Below are positions 61,942-64,000 of a DNA stretch of 64,000 nucleotides, piece by piece. A model generated the notes under the pieces. The model saw nothing but the letters and a program-made list of their open reading frames with translations, did no database searches and was not told the origin of the DNA. The stretch comes from Fen-1298 sp050015675 (GTDB taxonomy: Bacteria; Bacteroidota; Ignavibacteria; UBA10030). The stretch covers positions 17,250-81,249 of the forward strand of contig JBEKAY010000011.1 in assembly GCA_050015675.1 (NCBI GenBank). Reading direction: 5' to 3'. Position 1 is the first letter of the stretch. Every line of letters starts with the position of its first letter. The position numbers were made by a program, and so were the translations under genes.

Positions 61942-62028
61942 ATGATATCGAAACTTACCATCGCATCGCTTCTGTTTGAAGATGCGGTTTTAAAAATCCT
62001 AAAAAACAATTGGAGGAATTCACAATGA
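61942..62028 (+). CDS. possible 28-residue leader ORF of the kdp operon
   Basis: A short ORF with a good AGGAGA ribosome site six bases upstream (ATG 61942). It codes MISKLTIASLLFEDAVLKIL and ends KNNWRNSQ. Its TGA (62026-62028) overlaps the kdpC ATG (62025-62027), giving an ATGA junction and suggesting translational coupling. It has no resemblance to a known family; a non-coding leader read by chance cannot be excluded. Confidence 0.4.
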   Translation: MISKLTIASLLFEDAVLKILKNNWRNSQ

Positions 62029-62621
62029 TGTTGCTCAAACATCTTCGCACGTCCATCATCGCTGTTATCGTGTTCACCTGCCTCACGGGAATATTGTACC
62101 CGCTGGCGGTAACCGGTCTTGCGCAGTTGATTTTCCCTAAGAAGGCAAACGGAAGCATGATAGTCAAGGACGGAAAAACTTTCGGTTCCGAACTGATCGG
62201 GCAGCCGTTCAGCGACCCGAAATACTTTTGGAGCCGGTTATCGGCTACAGGCCCGTTTGCATATAACGCCGCAGCGTCAACAGGATCGAACTACGGGCCG
62301 ATTAATCAGGCGTATCTCGATGGAGTGAAGAAAAGAATCCAGGATTTGAAAGCAGTTGACTCATCGAACACACAGCCTGTTCCGGCGGATCTTGTGACGG
62401 CTTCAGGAAGCGGGCTGGATCCTCACATCAGTATTGCGGCTGCCCTTTATCAGCTTCCCCGTGTAGCCCGCATCCGAAACCTGAACCAGGATCAGGTTCG
62501 TTCGCTGGTGGCTCAATACACCGAAGGAAGGCAATTAGGCTTTCTCGGAGAACCTCGTGTGAATGTTCTCAAGTTAAATCTTGCACTCGATGAAACTCAA
62601 TCCGTATCAGGAGGAAAATAA
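62025..62621 (+). CDS. kdpC: potassium-transporting ATPase, subunit KdpC
   Basis: A 198-residue membrane protein with one N-terminal helix (about 10-36, IIAVIVFTCLTGILYPLAVT), then the periplasmic part with GSELIGQPFSDPKYFWSRLS, NYGPINQAYLDGV, GSGLDPHISIAAALYQLPRV and VNVLKLNLALD. The subunit stabilises the KdpFABC complex that uses ATP to import potassium at low external levels. GGAGG lies seven bases before ATG 62025. In most operons kdpC follows kdpB; here it comes first. Length is normal. Confidence 0.95.
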   Translation: MMLLKHLRTSIIAVIVFTCLTGILYPLAVTGLAQLIFPKKANGSMIVKDGKTFGSELIGQPFSDPKYFWSRLSATGPFAYNAAASTGSNYGPINQAYLDGVKKRIQDLKAVDSSNTQPVPADLVTASGSGLDPHISIAAALYQLPRVARIRNLNQDQVRSLVAQYTEGRQLGFLGEPRVNVLKLNLALDETQSVSGGK

Positions 62622-62623
62622 CC

Positions 62624-62755
62624 ATGGACGACATTATCTATATCGGCGTCGCCGTTGTATTTTTTGTTCTCACGTGGGGACTTCTAAAAATGTGTGAAGT
62701 TCTTCAGCCTGAGGTTGATAAAAATATTGAAGAAAAATCAGGAGGCAGTGTATGA
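62624..62755 (+). CDS. small single-helix membrane protein in the kdp operon
   Basis: A 43-residue ORF (MDDIIYIGVAVVFFVLTWGL, then LKMCEVLQPEVDKNIEEKSG) two bases after the kdpC stop, with AGGAGGAAA upstream at the end of kdpC. It has one hydrophobic helix and a charged tail. Its TGA overlaps the kdpF ATG (ATGA, 62752-62755). Small ORFs of this sort are, as far as I recall, found near kdpF in other phyla but unnamed. A second small subunit or regulator of the pump is plausible but unproven. Confidence 0.7.
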   Translation: MDDIIYIGVAVVFFVLTWGLLKMCEVLQPEVDKNIEEKSGGSV

Positions 62756-62844
62756 GCTTACTCTATATTATTTCAGGAATTATCGCAGTTGGTCTTTTAG
62801 CGTATTTACTTGTCGCACTATTGAAACCGGAGATATTCGAATGA
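62752..62844 (+). CDS. kdpF: potassium-transporting ATPase, subunit KdpF
   Basis: A 30-residue single-helix peptide (MSLLYIISGIIAVGLLAYLL, VALLKPEIFE) with the LKPE-F end typical of KdpF. It stabilises the complex by packing against KdpA. GGAGGCAGTGT precedes the ATG at 62752, and its TGA overlaps the kdpA ATG (62841-62844). Too short for most gene finders. Confidence 0.92.
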   Translation: MSLLYIISGIIAVGLLAYLLVALLKPEIFE

Positions 62845-64000
62845 CACTCAATGGGATTTTTCAAATCGCATTTTATATCGCAGTGCTGACGCTTCTTGCC
62901 AAACCGCTCGGTGCGTTTATGGCTCGCGTGTACCAGCGTGAAAGAACATTTCTCGATCCTGTCCTTGGACCGATCGAACGCCTCATCTATCGTCTCACAA
63001 AGATCAATTCCAGCGAGGAGATGGATTGGAAAGCGAATGCTCTCGCAATGCTTCTCTTTAATTTTGTCGGGTTTTTATTTGTGTACGCGTTGCAGCGTTT
63101 ACAGCAATTCCTGCCATTGAACCCTCAAGGAATGGCAGCTGTTACTCCAGACTCTTCATTCAATACCGCTGTGAGCTTTGCTACGAATACGAACTGGCAA
63201 GGCTACGGTGGCGAAACAACAATGAGTTACCTGACACAGATGCTCGCCCTGACCGTGCAAAATTTCGTTTCAGCAGCAACGGGAATGGCTGTGCTTGCGC
63301 TTTTCATACGCGGAATCGCCCGTCACTCAGCGAAGACACTTGGAAATTTCTGGGTGGATATGACACGCAGTACACTGTATATTCTCCTTCCTCTTGCTCT
63401 TGTCTTATCGCTTGTGCTTGTATCACAAGGAGTCATCCAGAATAATTCTGCATACGTCTCTGTACCTTTTCTCCAGGCGACAGCCGACACCGGCGGTGTA
63501 AAAGTAACGGATCAAGTTCTGGCGATGGGGCCTGCGGCGTCTCAGATTGCCATCAAGCAGCTTGGAACCAACGGCGGAGGTTTCTTCAACGTCAATTCAG
63601 CGCATCCGTATGAGAACGCCACGCCTTTTGCAAATTTTTTGGAGATGCTGGCGATATTACTTATCCCCGCTGCACTGTGTTACACATTTGGAAAAATGGT
63701 AAAAGATACACGCCAGGGGTGGGCAATCTTTGCGGCGATGATGCTGATACTTGTTGCAGCAGTATTTTGGATGTATAGTCTTGAAGGTTCAGGCAATCCT
63801 AAACTCAATGCACTCGGTGTGGATCAACAATCGACTTCCATCAATCCCGGCGGCAATATGGAGGGAAAGGAAGTTCGGTTCGGTATTCCTAATTCGGCAG
63901 TTTGGGCAACTGTCACGACTGCCGCTTCAAACGGTTCCGTGAATTCCATGCACGATTCTAACACTCCGCTTGGTGGATTGATAACACTCATCATGCTTCA
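62841..64000 (+). CDS. kdpA: potassium-transporting ATPase, subunit KdpA (cut by the window edge)
   Basis: The first 386 residues of the potassium-translocating subunit (about 560-600 in full). It begins MTLNGIFQIAFYIAVLTLLA and has KPLGAFMARVYQRERTFLDP, the first pore region NTNWQGYGGETTMSYLTQM and the selectivity-type segment GTNGGGFFNVNSAHPYENAT. KdpA is related to the Trk/Ktr channels and carries potassium through the inner membrane. The ATGA overlap with kdpF indicates one operon. kdpB would be expected beyond the right edge. Confidence 0.96.
   Translation, partial: MTLNGIFQIAFYIAVLTLLAKPLGAFMARVYQRERTFLDPVLGPIERLIYRLTKINSSEEMDWKANALAMLLFNFVGFLFVYALQRLQQFLPLNPQGMAAVTPDSSFNTAVSFATNTNWQGYGGETTMSYLTQMLALTVQNFVSAATGMAVLALFIRGIARHSAKTLGNFWVDMTRSTLYILLPLALVLSLVLVSQGVIQNNSAYVSVPFLQATADTGGVKVTDQVLAMGPAASQIAIKQLGTNGGGFFNVNSAHPYENATPFANFLEMLAILLIPAALCYTFGKMVKDTRQGWAIFAAMMLILVAAVFWMYSLEGSGNPKLNALGVDQQSTSINPGGNMEGKEVRFGIPNSAVWATVTTAASNGSVNSMHDSNTPLGGLITLIML

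Overview
The window looks like a chromosomal piece from a free-living Gram-negative bacterium of the FCB group, most probably Ignavibacteria or a close relative on the Bacteroidota/Chlorobiota side. The evidence is three very large secreted proteins that end in the NYPNPFNPST-type C-terminal sorting domain of type IX secretion, TonB-dependent receptors, split heptose genes (separate kinase and nucleotidyltransferase), an omega subunit and RqcH that look typical of that group, and moderate GC. No rRNA, tRNA, CRISPR array, phage or intact insertion sequence was seen. Taxonomy is inferred from gene content only.

Layout. 1-3278 (minus): an envelope operon rfaE1-rfaE2-tamB, with tamB running off the left edge. 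3601-10217 (plus): a thiamine acquisition operon with a consensus-like promoter, a TPP riboswitch followed by an intrinsic terminator, two TonB-dependent receptors, thiamine pyrophosphokinase and a sodium:solute symporter. 10285-14880 (minus): a secreted parallel beta-helix protein and a lamin-tail-domain surface protein. 15100-18402 (plus): peptidase T with an OPT oligopeptide transporter, a peptide-use pair. 18662-28268 (minus): two adjacent giant T9SS cargo proteins, one with three cohesin-like modules and one with a dockerin-like module. 28269-29620: a gene-poor stretch rich in palindromic repeats, including a MITE-like element. 29621-33477: a YjbQ-family protein, tandem STAS/SpoIIAA-like paralogues, an sppA remnant, and an uncharacterised lipoprotein/coiled-coil membrane protein pair. 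33768-39482 (minus): aldolase, DEAD-box helicase, RCK potassium channel, a broken Gfo/Idh/MocA oxidoreductase remnant and pdxJ. 39653-51867: a bactofilin-like/Omp85-like barrel fusion, a CDF-like transporter, a Cho-like nuclease, a T9SS-exported S8/S53-like peptidase, a SpoU methyltransferase, a CDGSH protein, a DUF2911 protein, a macro-domain protein, an ImmA/IrrE-like peptidase and a DUF1460 protein. 51949-58576 (minus): a core housekeeping cluster yicC-gmk-rpoZ-coaBC-udg-(rubrerythrin-VIT1)-dnaB. 58755-64000 (plus): rqcH, a GNAT acetyltransferase, a Cas2/SinR-like small protein, and a kdp potassium-pump operon with kdpC first, cut by the right edge in kdpA.

How it fits together. The best-supported system is the riboswitch-controlled thiamine salvage operon, which has outer-membrane uptake, inner-membrane uptake and pyrophosphorylation in one transcript. 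The most suggestive new biology is the cohesin/dockerin pair carried by two neighbouring T9SS proteins, the bactofilin-Omp85 fusion, and the rearranged kdp operon with two unannotated small ORFs. Decayed genes (sppA, Gfo/Idh/MocA) and dispersed palindromes sit in the intergenic gaps and indicate ongoing gene loss and small-repeat activity.
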